DNA of 64,000 nucleotides, from NCBI GenBank assembly GCA_003551005.1, contig PULR01000033.1, positions 54,907-118,906 of the forward strand, written 5' to 3'. Positions 55,083 through 63,249 of the stretch are shown in pieces. The DNA comes from Mollicutes bacterium (GTDB lineage: Bacteria > Bacillota_I > Bacilli_A > Izemoplasmatales > Izemoplasmataceae). Position numbers and translations under genes: made by a program. Numbering within the stretch: the stretch's first letter is position 1; each line of letters starts with the position of its first letter. The notes below the pieces were generated by a model that saw only the letters and a list, made by a program, of their open reading frames with translations, had not been told where the DNA came from and did not search any database.

Positions 55083-56438
55083 ATGGAATCGATGATCAAT
55101 AAGCAGCGAACGTTCTTCAACGAGGGTCACACGAAACCCCGCGCATTCCGTCAGGAGCGCCTCGAGGCGCTCGAACGCATGATCACGGACAATCAGGAGG
55201 AAATCGAGGCGGCGCTCAAGGAGGATTTGAACAAATCCGCTTTCGAGGCCTATGCGACCGAGATCGGTATCACGCTGCACTCGTTGCGCCGCGCGAAGCG
55301 TAAGCTGAAACGATGGATGAAGGAGCGACGCGTCCGCACTCCCTTGCACCACGGATTCACCAAAAGCCGCATCCGCCCCGAACCTCTGGGCGTGGTGTTG
55401 ATTGTCGGGCCTTACAACTATCCTTTTCATTTGTCGATTGAACCTTTGATCGGCGCCTTGGCGGCGGGGAACACCGTGGTCTTGAAACCCAGCGAGTTTC
55501 CCAAGGCCATGGAGAAACTGCTCAAACGCCTGATTCAAGAAACCTTCGACGAACGCCACGTCCACATCGTCACCGGCGGGAAGGAGACGATGCAGCGACT
55601 GCTCGAGCAGACATACGACCACATCTTCTTCACCGGCAGTCCGCGCGTCGGCCAGATTGTCTATGAAGCGGCGGCGAAACGCTTGACGCCGGTCACGCTT
55701 GAACTCGGCGGAAAGAGCCCGGCCATCGTTGATTCGACGGCCCGTCTGGAGATTGCGGCCCGTCGGATCGCTTTCGGAAAAGGCTTGAACGCCGGTCAGA
55801 CCTGCATCGCTCCGGATTACGTCTATGTCGAATCATCCATTCGCGAGGAATTCATCAAACGACTCAAAGATACCTTCAATGCCTTTTATGGAAGCCGGTC
55901 CGAGACGTTCGGGCGCATCATCAACGACCGCCACTACGAACGTATCACGTCCTTGATTGATGAAAAGAAAGTGGTCTACGGCAACCATCGCAACCCGAAG
56001 GCGCGCTATCTCTCGCCGACTATTGTCGATGGTGTCGACTTCGACGATGCCATCATGCAAGAAGAAATCTTCGGTCCCGTCCTTCCCGTCTTGAGCTTCA
56101 AGTCGCTTGATGAAGCAATCGGAAAGCTCCAACAACTGCCCAGACCGCTCGCCCTGTATCATTTCAGCGAATCGAAGCGTCACACCGAGCGTGTCTTCAA
56201 TAGCCTGTCTTTCGGCACCGGCGCCATCAATGATACGGTGATGCAGGTCGCGAATCCCCATCTTCCCTTCGGGGGCGTGGGCAGAAGCGGCATCGGCGTC
56301 TATCACGGCAGGCACTCCTTCGAGACCTTCTCGCACATGAAGCCCTACATCAAGAAGTCCACCCGCATCGACCCGCCCATCGTCTATCCCCCCTACACCG
56401 GGAAAAAGGAGCGCCTCGTCCGCCGGATCCTCAAGTGA
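55083..56438 (+). CDS. Aldehyde dehydrogenase (class 3-like)
   Basis: NAD(P)-dependent oxidation of aldehydes. 451 residues. Catalytic C241 in GQTCIAPD, general base E207 in LELGGKSPAI, cofactor loop FTGSPRVGQ, and GPYNYPFHL near the N-terminus. The length, and the missing N-terminal extension, place it with class 3 / fatty-aldehyde enzymes (YwdH type). ATG 55083; the frame extension to 55002 crosses the promoter. Substrate unknown; long-chain aldehydes are plausible. Confidence 0.92.
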   Translation: MESMINKQRTFFNEGHTKPRAFRQERLEALERMITDNQEEIEAALKEDLNKSAFEAYATEIGITLHSLRRAKRKLKRWMKERRVRTPLHHGFTKSRIRPEPLGVVLIVGPYNYPFHLSIEPLIGALAAGNTVVLKPSEFPKAMEKLLKRLIQETFDERHVHIVTGGKETMQRLLEQTYDHIFFTGSPRVGQIVYEAAAKRLTPVTLELGGKSPAIVDSTARLEIAARRIAFGKGLNAGQTCIAPDYVYVESSIREEFIKRLKDTFNAFYGSRSETFGRIINDRHYERITSLIDEKKVVYGNHRNPKARYLSPTIVDGVDFDDAIMQEEIFGPVLPVLSFKSLDEAIGKLQQLPRPLALYHFSESKRHTERVFNSLSFGTGAINDTVMQVANPHLPFGGVGRSGIGVYHGRHSFETFSHMKPYIKKSTRIDPPIVYPPYTGKKERLVRRILK

Positions 56439-56496
56439 AACGACAAATCCGAGGCTCGTCGGCTTTTGGAAAAAGCCATGACAAACCTTCTCAACA

Positions 56497-56505
56497 TGGT
56501 ATAAT
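56497..56505 (+). promoter_or_regulatory. Promoter of CDS 56538 (extended -10)
   Basis: TGG-TATAAT (56497-56505); ATGACA 16 bases upstream is a weak -35. Confidence 0.55.
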
Positions 56506-56537
56506 GAATTTAGGATGCCCTGTGGAGGTTGATACCG

Positions 56538-57515
56538 TTGTTGGAGCAGAACCGGGATTATCAGGGACTGTTGGAGCTCAAGCGGACGGTCGAGGCCATC
56601 GAGGACCTCAAGACGTCCGTGGCTTCGCTTCGCGAGCGGGCCGAGAGGGTCCGTTCCGTCACCTTCGACCCGAAATTTCCCCATTTCCCCTACGGCGCCC
56701 TCAGAAACTCCATCGAGGCCAACGCTCGCAAGAGCCTTTTAAAGGAGAGTGTCCGGCTGCTGTATGTGCTGCTGAGTCTGGCGGTGTGGCTCGCGTGGCC
56801 GATCGGTGTTCTCTATCTCCTGGATGCATTCGATGTCTACGGCTACGGTCCCTTCTTCGACGACCTGCCGCACCAGGTCGGCCTGGGTGTGTTCTATGCG
56901 TTGCTGCTGGCCGTTGCCGTCTATTTCCTGCCGAAAGCCTTCCGGGCCTATGGCGGGGGGATCGTACGCAGACGCCTCAAGCGTGCCTATCGGCGCCACA
57001 AGGAACAACTCGCCGAAGCCTACAACGACAGTAAAGCCAAGATCGGCGACTACCAGGAGATTCTCGACGGCCGTCTTGAGGTGTTCGAAGCGAAGATCAA
57101 GGAACAGAAGCGGGAGATCCACCGCAAGCGCGCCTACATCAAAGAAAAGGAGCTTGTACACCCCGATTATATCGATGCCATCCCGTCGTTGATCCGTTTA
57201 TTCGAAGTCCGCCGCGCTGAGAGTGTAAAAGAGGCGATGAACCTCTACGAGTTCGAAAGACGGCTCGCCGAACGATTCGACCGCGTGCAAACGAGTCTTG
57301 AGGCGAACCGTGAATTGCTAAAAGCCTTGCTTGAGGACAGCCGTGCCGCACACAACTACGAGCGGACCAAGGATGAAAAACAGCGCCGCGAAGCGGAAGA
57401 AGCTGCGCGCAAAGAATCCAAGGCGCGCCGCGAGGCCGAACGCGAGCCGACGAAAAAAGATCGGCGCCAAGCGCGCAAAGCGAAGAAGCAAGAACGCAAG
57501 AAACGCTACGGCTGA
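56538..57515 (+). CDS. Membrane protein with long charged coiled coil, unknown
   Basis: About 325 residues. A soluble helical start, two membrane helices (about 72-95 and 113-132), then some 190 residues of charged helix with coiled-coil character (LEVFEAKIKEQKREIHRKRA) and a very basic tail (KKDRRQARKAKKQERKKRYG). Not recognised. The start is uncertain: TTG 56538 or 56541 fits GTGGAGGTTGAT; TTG 56529 touches it. The basic tail could hold membrane, rRNA or DNA. Own promoter and terminator. Confidence 0.65.
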   Translation: MLEQNRDYQGLLELKRTVEAIEDLKTSVASLRERAERVRSVTFDPKFPHFPYGALRNSIEANARKSLLKESVRLLYVLLSLAVWLAWPIGVLYLLDAFDVYGYGPFFDDLPHQVGLGVFYALLLAVAVYFLPKAFRAYGGGIVRRRLKRAYRRHKEQLAEAYNDSKAKIGDYQEILDGRLEVFEAKIKEQKREIHRKRAYIKEKELVHPDYIDAIPSLIRLFEVRRAESVKEAMNLYEFERRLAERFDRVQTSLEANRELLKALLEDSRAAHNYERTKDEKQRREAEEAARKESKARREAEREPTKKDRRQARKAKKQERKKRYG

Positions 57516-57517
57516 TG

Positions 57518-57557
57518 CACAAGAAAAGGGACATCATGAGATGTCCCTTTTCTTGTG
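57518..57557. terminator. bidirectional terminator with 18-base perfect stem
   Basis: CACAAGAAAAGGGACATC (57518-57535) pairs with 57540-57557, loop ATGA. A and T tracts inside the stem let it work for CDS 56538 and the convergent lipoprotein. Confidence 0.85.
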
Positions 57558-57565
57558 GCTCTGGA

Positions 57566-57907
57566 TTATTCCAGGTCGTCATCCGGAGGCATGATGGTGA
57601 TTTCGTAGGTGACGTATTCGTCCGGATTGTCGACGAGGCGCGCGGTCAATGTCACAGTCTCCACTTCGACAACTTCAGCGACATCACCGGTCTCCGGATC
57701 AATGAGGCTCTCATCGTCGGACTCCCATTCGATGTCCTCGCCGAGGTTCGATCGGATGAGATCCATCTGCATGCCGCCTTCGACCTCCTGCTCCGCGATC
57801 AGGTCCTCGAGCGGGTCGCCATCCTCTTCCATCGGATGCTCATCGGTACACGCCGCCGTGGCGAGCGCCAGCACCGCGAGCAGCAAAATTCCCAGGGTTT
57901 TCCGCAT
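57566..57907 (-). CDS. Small lipoprotein with atrophied bacterial Ig-like domain
   Basis: 113 residues. Signal peptide with lipobox LATAAC (Cys20), then a single domain with the aBig pattern: IEWESDDESLID, then ETGDVAEV, then VTLTARL. Probably a short surface lipoprotein. ATG 57907 is eight bases after AAGGAGG; the upstream ATG adds an unlikely MGTLKEERP. The S41-like protein 60644 carries a related domain. Function unknown. Confidence 0.8.
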   Translation of the reverse strand: MRKTLGILLLAVLALATAACTDEHPMEEDGDPLEDLIAEQEVEGGMQMDLIRSNLGEDIEWESDDESLIDPETGDVAEVVEVETVTLTARLVDNPDEYVTYEITIMPPDDDLE

Positions 57908-57952
57908 CGGCCTTTCCTCCTTCAATGTGCCCATCGGGCTTTGTTCAACTTG

Positions 57953-57961
57953 ATTTTAGCA
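57953..57961 (-). promoter_or_regulatory. Promoter of CDS 57566 (extended -10)
   Basis: Minus strand TGC-TAAAAT (57961 down to 57953). Confidence 0.5.
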
Positions 57962-57998
57962 CGGGAGAGAGGCGGATGCAACCGTGGGGGTGCAAGTT

Positions 57999-59507
57999 TC
58001 ACTCAAGGGCGTCGATAAGTGCGTCGAGTTCACCGCATCGGCCGACGTCGAAGGGGATTGCCGGCGGAACCCCGGATTCCAGGCTGCGGCCCTGCGCATC
58101 CGTTGTGTATCTGGGCCCGCTGATTCTGAGGATGTTGCCGGCGGGGGTGAACAGCGGGAGCGTCGAGGCGGCGCCGCCGCCACTGGTTTCGCCGACCAGG
58201 GTGGCAAGGTCGTGGGCATCGGCCAGATGGGCGAACTGGTTCGCGGCGCTGTAGGTCGCCCGGGAAGTCAGGATGTAGAACGTCATGTCGAAGGGTTCGC
58301 GTTCGACCCGGAAGGTCTCCGAGTGTTCCACCCCGTCGGTCGTCTGTTCGTGGTGGGTGAACGGCCCTTCGCCGAGCAGGCCGAGCGTCTCCTTCATCGG
58401 TCCGCGCACACCGCCGGTGTTGCAGCTGAGATCCAGGATGACCTGTTCAACTCCTGCATCCGCGGCTTTTTCCAGACGGTTCTCAACAAACGTCGGCGTC
58501 GCGAGCGAGAAGCCGTCGAAACGGATGCGCGCCCACTCCCCCTGCGTTTCATAAGCGGCGGTGTTCTCGCAGGGAGGCGCCTCGAGGCGTTCAAGCAACC
58601 CTTGGTAGCGGGGGCCGAGCCATTCGGCGCGGACGGAGGGGGCGGGCTCGCGTGCGTAGCTGCTGTTCATGACGACGGTATTGTGCGGGTCGTCGAGACC
58701 GTAGAGCCATTCATAGAGGGCCTGCTCGTGAAAGCGGTCCGGACTCTCAAGCCGCTCGCGAAGCCTTTCCAGGCGTCCCATCGCGTCGGTTTGTTCCTTT
58801 AGGCCGTAGAAGTGATGAAAGGCGAACGCCAGGAATCCGCTTGAAGCTTGTGCAATCTCCCGGGGGAGGGTGCGGGGGTTCAATTCAGAATCGTGGAGGG
58901 TCTCAAGAATCTCCTCATCACCAAGCTGGTGGCTGTCGATGCCATAGATTCGTTCGCCGTCGTAGTGAAGGGCGAAGGTCGAGCCGGTGAACAGGAGGTT
59001 CGCCAGATGCAGGGGGACATAGACGTCGTCCGCTTGTTCCGGGAACTCAAAGCCATAGGCGGTAAGATCCGCCGTGATGGGTTCACCCTCCTCGCGTTCT
59101 CGTGAGAGGGTTTCCAGCCGTTCGCCGAAATCGGTCGCCATCGGCCGATTGATCGTGAGGAAGGCCTCTATGGAGCTCGCCTCGAGCCAGCCGTCTTCAA
59201 AGTCGATGCGGATCTCGTGCGTCGGGTCCTTTCCATGCGTGACAGACAACGCGCCTTCCTCCCGGGAGTGTTCGAACGTCTCTCTCAGGGCGGGGCCGAC
59301 CAGGTTGAAAAACGCGTCCACTTCAACGTAGGGAACATCATAAAAAGTCTCGCTGAAGCGTTCGATGCGATTCTTCCCCAGCGAGTATTCCCTCGTGAGG
59401 TCGACGACTTCAAGCGAACGATGGCGCTCGTGACCGGGGGTCCCAAACAGTGCGAAGAGAAGAAACGCCGCCGCCAGCAGCGTCAAAAGCAACAGCAGCC
59501 GTCGCAT
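57999..59507 (-). CDS. S41-like exported peptidase domain protein
   Basis: 502 residues. N-terminal hydrophobic segment (about 2-22) without lipobox cysteine: signal peptide or anchor. The C-terminal half is S41-like: VILDLSCNTGGV, the likely nucleophile serine in SRATYSAANQF, and LVGETSGGGAAS. The lysine of Ctp-type Ser/Lys dyads (T.GKG) is glycine, as in the IRBP/tricorn-like S41 branch, so the mechanism differs or activity is lost. Paralogue of CDS 60644, sharing YGID...Q and NLLF.G blocks. Confidence 0.8.
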   Translation of the reverse strand: MRRLLLLLTLLAAAFLLFALFGTPGHERHRSLEVVDLTREYSLGKNRIERFSETFYDVPYVEVDAFFNLVGPALRETFEHSREEGALSVTHGKDPTHEIRIDFEDGWLEASSIEAFLTINRPMATDFGERLETLSREREEGEPITADLTAYGFEFPEQADDVYVPLHLANLLFTGSTFALHYDGERIYGIDSHQLGDEEILETLHDSELNPRTLPREIAQASSGFLAFAFHHFYGLKEQTDAMGRLERLRERLESPDRFHEQALYEWLYGLDDPHNTVVMNSSYAREPAPSVRAEWLGPRYQGLLERLEAPPCENTAAYETQGEWARIRFDGFSLATPTFVENRLEKAADAGVEQVILDLSCNTGGVRGPMKETLGLLGEGPFTHHEQTTDGVEHSETFRVEREPFDMTFYILTSRATYSAANQFAHLADAHDLATLVGETSGGGAASTLPLFTPAGNILRISGPRYTTDAQGRSLESGVPPAIPFDVGRCGELDALIDALE

Positions 59508-59564
59508 AGCTTCCCCCCTTTCCGCCGCAGGCGTTCAGGATCGCATCAGCTCGTCTTCCTCTTC

Positions 59565-59609
59565 AGTATAACACGCACGCCGAGCGAGAGAAACGCCAGG
59601 GCGTGCGTG
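59565..59609 (-). promoter_or_regulatory. Promoter of CDS 57999 with inverted repeat
   Basis: Minus strand TGT-TATACT (59573 down to 59565). Directly upstream, CACGCACGCC (59572-59581) and GGCGTGCGTG (59600-59609) form a 10-base inverted repeat around the -35 position. It could be an operator or a weak menA terminator; no T-run. Confidence 0.5.
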
Positions 59610-59651
59610 AACGTGGATCATTCAACGTATATATGGTCAGGAGAAAAGCAA

Positions 59652-60539
59652 TCAGAGGACATAGAACGACCAGGCCGTGGAAAGCACCTGCAGCGTGACC
59701 GCCAGGATGCTCATGCCAACAAAGGCCACCATCGCCCGCGAACCTGCCCGCAAGGGCAGACAGGCGCCGATCGCGACCGCAGCGGCCGGCAGGAAGATGA
59801 AAGGCCACAGGTTGGCAAGGACGGACCCATTGATCTGTCCGATGAAGAGGCCGCCGATCAGCAGCAGCGCCGGTATCATGAACTTTGCGGTGCGCACGCC
59901 GAGAATGACGGCGCTCGTGCGCTTTTGAGTCCGGCGGTCCGCAGGCTCGTCCGGCAGCGCGGTCGCCATCGCGAGCGCGAACTGCGCGGGCAGCAGGGCT
60001 ACAATCGGCAGCGGCGGAATTGTGGATAAGGGATTCCCCTGCGAGAGGAACGCGAAAAGAGGCAGCACGATTCCCACCCCTGCGACTTGCAGCGTCTCGC
60101 CGAAGCCCCGGTAGGAGAGTCGTACGGGAGAGAAGCTATAGGCCTGCAAAAGCCCCATGCCAATCAGGACGGCGATCAGCGGCAGAGGGGATGCCGCCAT
60201 CAGGGTGATGATCAGGCCGATGGCCAGCGCCGCGGTCCCGGCGGCTCCGGCGGCGATCTTCAAGGCTTTTTCGTCTGCGTGTCCTTCGATTAGCACCCTC
60301 GACCCTCCGGAGAAAGGGGTCGGCGTGTGATTCTGGCGATCGCTCTCCGCATCGGCCACGTCGTTGGCGAAGACGATGAACAGATGCAGGGCGAATCCCG
60401 CTGCGAGCGTGAGCGCGACCGTGGGCGTGTGGACACCGCCCTGGAAATGGACATGCAGGGCGTGGCCGAGCAGGATGGAAGGAAAGATGAAAAGCTGCGC
60501 CGGCAGCCGGCTGGCGGTGAGGAAGGTCCGGATAGTCAT
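59652..60539 (-). CDS. UbiA-family prenyltransferase (MenA-like)
   Basis: Integral membrane aromatic or alcohol prenyltransferase. 295 residues, about eight or nine helices. First Asp-rich motif N59-D60xxD63xxxD67; second near DEPADRRTQKR. MenA (menaquinone) is the most likely relative in a Bacillus-like genome, but no other quinone gene is in the window, so the substrate is open. ATG 60539 after AAAGGGGGTC; the ATG at 60557 rejected. It lies between the two S41-like genes, all on the minus strand. Confidence 0.82.
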   Translation of the reverse strand: MTIRTFLTASRLPAQLFIFPSILLGHALHVHFQGGVHTPTVALTLAAGFALHLFIVFANDVADAESDRQNHTPTPFSGGSRVLIEGHADEKALKIAAGAAGTAALAIGLIITLMAASPLPLIAVLIGMGLLQAYSFSPVRLSYRGFGETLQVAGVGIVLPLFAFLSQGNPLSTIPPLPIVALLPAQFALAMATALPDEPADRRTQKRTSAVILGVRTAKFMIPALLLIGGLFIGQINGSVLANLWPFIFLPAAAVAIGACLPLRAGSRAMVAFVGMSILAVTLQVLSTAWSFYVL

Positions 60540-60607
60540 GGGAAGACCCCCTTTCACCTATCATTCTAATACAGAACGAAGTTTGATTGTTGCGGGACGC
60601 GTGCATG

Positions 60608-60633
60608 AAAAAAGCGCCGTCGGCACGGCGCTT
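60608..60633 (-). terminator. Terminator of CDS 60644
   Basis: Minus strand: stem AAGCGCCGT / ACGGCGCTT (arms 60625-60633 and 60612-60620), loop of four, T-run. Confidence 0.85.
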
Positions 60634-60643
60634 GGATGATGCG

Positions 60644-62479
60644 TCATTCAAGGTCTTCGGCGATGGCATCGACGAAAGGCATGGTCTGGTCCAGCTCGGC
60701 CGGGGGAAGAGAAATGTCCGGTTCGATGCCCATCTCGAGCGAGTTATGGTTGCTGTCGGCGAGCAGGCTGTCGCTGCTCATCACGAGCACCCCGCCGCTG
60801 GGTGTGATGTTGGTCGTCACGCTCGCCGCGCCGCCCTGGCTCGCTTCCCCGATGACGGTGGCGAGGTTCGCATCCTGGGCGTTGGCGGCCAGGTAGTTGC
60901 CGGCGCTGTAGGTGCCGGCGGACGTTGCGATGTACCACTCAAAGTCATAGGCTTCATTCTCCGAGGTGTAGGTGGTTGTCGTCTTGGCCCCATCCCCCCG
61001 GTTGATGCTATGGGACTGGATGGGCTCATCGGTCATGAACCCGAGGATCTGATACACGGCGCCCATCACACCGCCCGTGTTGCAGGTCAGATCGAGCACG
61101 ACGGCGTCGACGCCTTCATCCTCAAAATCGTCCAGATACTCCTCCACGAGATCCGGGGTGTCTTCATCGAACCCATCGAAACGGAGAAACCCGACGTTCT
61201 CGGTGGTCTCGGAATCGGGCATGCCCATGCAGTGCACCTGCAGGCCGCCGAGTCGTTCGTTGAACGCGCGGGTCCGCTCGCCGAGGTCCTGCAGGGTCAG
61301 CTCGGGAGGCTGATAGGTGCTCTGGTAGGGGCCGCCCATGACGAAGGAGGTGTGGGGGTCGTCCTTGGACAAGGCATATTCGTGCAGCGTGTCGTAATGG
61401 GTCTTTGCTTCACCATCGAGGCCGGGGATGAAATCCACAAGATACTCCGTGTAAGCCTCGATGTCTAAATCCTCCTGCAAGCCATAGAAATGGTCGAACG
61501 TCAGCGCGAGGTGGTTGACGGTGTCCCTGCGGATCTCAGTCGGGAGCTCCTCGCCGTCGTATGGGGAGTCGTAGAGGGGTGCGAGGCCTTCATCGTCCAT
61601 GATCTGATAGGTGTCGATGCCGTAGATGGCCTCGCCGTTGTAGTAGAGATCGTACATGCCGCCGCTGAAGAGCAGGTTCGCAAGATTGAAGGGAAGGAGG
61701 AAGCCCTCTTCCTCGCTTCGCATGTCCAGGCGGTATTTTCCGAGGTCGATCTCCACGCCGTCTTCACGCTCTTCTTCATAATCGATCGTCTCGAGCCCTT
61801 CGCCGAAGTCGGTCTCCGTCTCTTCGGCGATGGCGCCGAAAAAGCCGAAACGATTCAGCGAGAGGGTATCATCCGCTGCATCCAGGGTCAGTTCGAAGCG
61901 GACATCTTCATAAGGTGAGTCCTCGTCGTATTCTTCTTCGTAGACGACGTTCAAGGTATCCGCTTCGGCATCGATCTCCAGCGATTCGGTCCGGATGGCG
62001 CCTTCAAGGAGTTCGAGGGTCTCCACGGCCTCCACGTACGGCGTGCCGCCGTCCTCTGGATAGTAGAGGTCGAGGTCGCCATCCTCGGGAGTGAACTCGT
62101 TGGCCAGATTCTCGAAAGGCAGGGTGGTCGCCTCTTCAAGCGTCGTCTCCCCGCGGGGGCGGACTTCGGCTTCAAAGGTTTCCTCGCGTGTCGTGGCGCC
62201 GTCATCGAGAGTCGCTTCGAGTTCGACAAGCTTCGCTTCACGGCCGGGCGCGGGCGGATTGAAGAATCCATCGGGATGCAGGGTGAAGGAATCACTCGAG
62301 GACCACTCGACCTCGACGCCGTTGACTTCCTCGGGAAGCTCCGGTGCCGACTCGATGGATCCGTCGAGATAGTCGAGTTCCTCGATGGCCTCATCGATGG
62401 CATCGCCGAAGAACCCACAAGCGTTCAGAGTCAAAGTGAATGTGGCGATGGCAATCAACATCGTCACGCGTTTGAGCAT
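60644..62479 (-). CDS. S41-like lipoprotein with Ig-like N-terminal domain
   Basis: 611 residues. Lipobox LTLNAC (Cys21). Then an aBig-like domain (VEVEWSSSDSFTLHPDG..., about 50-105), an acidic middle part, a helical domain shared with CDS 57999 (LANLLFSGGMYDLYYNGEA), and a C-terminal S41 core: VVLDLTCNTGGVMG, serine in TSAGTYSAGNYLA, IGEASQGGAAS with glycine instead of the dyad lysine. Likely surface-bound peptidase or ligand binder. Start ATG 62479 is nine bases after GAGGAG; the ATG at 62488 touches it. Confidence 0.82.
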   Translation of the reverse strand: MLKRVTMLIAIATFTLTLNACGFFGDAIDEAIEELDYLDGSIESAPELPEEVNGVEVEWSSSDSFTLHPDGFFNPPAPGREAKLVELEATLDDGATTREETFEAEVRPRGETTLEEATTLPFENLANEFTPEDGDLDLYYPEDGGTPYVEAVETLELLEGAIRTESLEIDAEADTLNVVYEEEYDEDSPYEDVRFELTLDAADDTLSLNRFGFFGAIAEETETDFGEGLETIDYEEEREDGVEIDLGKYRLDMRSEEEGFLLPFNLANLLFSGGMYDLYYNGEAIYGIDTYQIMDDEGLAPLYDSPYDGEELPTEIRRDTVNHLALTFDHFYGLQEDLDIEAYTEYLVDFIPGLDGEAKTHYDTLHEYALSKDDPHTSFVMGGPYQSTYQPPELTLQDLGERTRAFNERLGGLQVHCMGMPDSETTENVGFLRFDGFDEDTPDLVEEYLDDFEDEGVDAVVLDLTCNTGGVMGAVYQILGFMTDEPIQSHSINRGDGAKTTTTYTSENEAYDFEWYIATSAGTYSAGNYLAANAQDANLATVIGEASQGGAASVTTNITPSGGVLVMSSDSLLADSNHNSLEMGIEPDISLPPAELDQTMPFVDAIAEDLE

Positions 62480-62511
62480 CTTTCTCATCTCCTCTGCTGC
62501 TGGTTGTGGCT

Positions 62512-62520
62512 ATCGTACCA
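62512..62520 (-). promoter_or_regulatory. Promoter of CDS 60644 (extended -10)
   Basis: Minus strand TGG-TACGAT (62520 down to 62512); no clear -35. Confidence 0.45.
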
Positions 62521-62569
62521 CAGATGTCCGGGTGTTGCAATCGTCCGCTGGTAGGGGTTGCTTTCGATG

Positions 62570-62578
62570 TGGTACAAT
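62570..62578 (+). promoter_or_regulatory. Promoter of CDS 62616 (extended -10)
   Basis: TGG-TACAAT at 62570-62578; no -35 at 17 bases. Confidence 0.5.
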
Positions 62579-62615
62579 GAGGATAATCCCTGAGCATACC
62601 AAAGGAGCGTCCGCC

Positions 62616-63152
62616 ATGGTGCCATTGCTTGTCGCGCTCGCCGCTGCGATTTTCGTTCTGGGATTCGCTTTTGCGACCCGGCACAACCACATCAAGAACA
62701 TCGTGGAGGAAATTGACCTCTTTTTGGAAATCCGCGGCGCGGACCTTGAAGAGATGGATGCCGAGCGGCTAGATGCGGCGCTTGATGAGGTCGTCGAGCG
62801 GTTGTATGCGCCGGGCATCCATTCGCTGCGTCCTTCAATCCGCAAACAGCGGGAGGCAAATCTGCAGGCCGAATATGAAAAGCTTTGGGCCCTTTACCTG
62901 GATGTGTACCGTTCCTCGATCGATCCCGACGCCACCGATGCGGAGGCGGTCCAGAGCCTGCATCAAAAGTCGGCCGGCCGTTTCGAGGTTGGCGATACCG
63001 TCTATGTGCCCTTTCTTGATTTCTATGGAGAAGTCGAATCCTGCAACGACGATGGTACTTATACGGTATGCGACGTGCTTGAGCGCTGCCATCGGATCTA
63101 TGAACATGAGATGGAACGGCTCGACGATGATGAGGACTTCGATCGACTCTAG
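62616..63152 (+). CDS. Single-pass membrane protein with acidic soluble domain, unknown
   Basis: 178 residues. N-terminal membrane helix (about 2-20), helical stretch rich in acids (EEMDAERLDAALDEVVERL), and a C-terminal SH3-like part (FEVGDTVYVPFLDFYGEVES). Not recognised; the last part resembles small beta-barrel modules. ATG 62616 after AAAGGAG; the open frame further upstream is spurious. Monocistronic by appearance. Confidence 0.7.
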   Translation: MVPLLVALAAAIFVLGFAFATRHNHIKNIVEEIDLFLEIRGADLEEMDAERLDAALDEVVERLYAPGIHSLRPSIRKQREANLQAEYEKLWALYLDVYRSSIDPDATDAEAVQSLHQKSAGRFEVGDTVYVPFLDFYGEVESCNDDGTYTVCDVLERCHRIYEHEMERLDDDEDFDRL

Positions 63153-63173
63153 ATAGCGACAAACTGGAAAGGC

Positions 63174-63202
63174 TTGTTGCGGTAAATGACTTGTGGTATG
63201 AT
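63174..63202 (+). promoter_or_regulatory. Promoter of the barnase-like lipoprotein
   Basis: TTGTTG (63174-63179), 17-base spacer, TATGAT (63197-63202), preceded by TGG. Confidence 0.65.
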
Positions 63203-63249
63203 ATAGCGTTCTGCAAGGCATGAAAAATACAAGCCAAGGAGTGGACACG

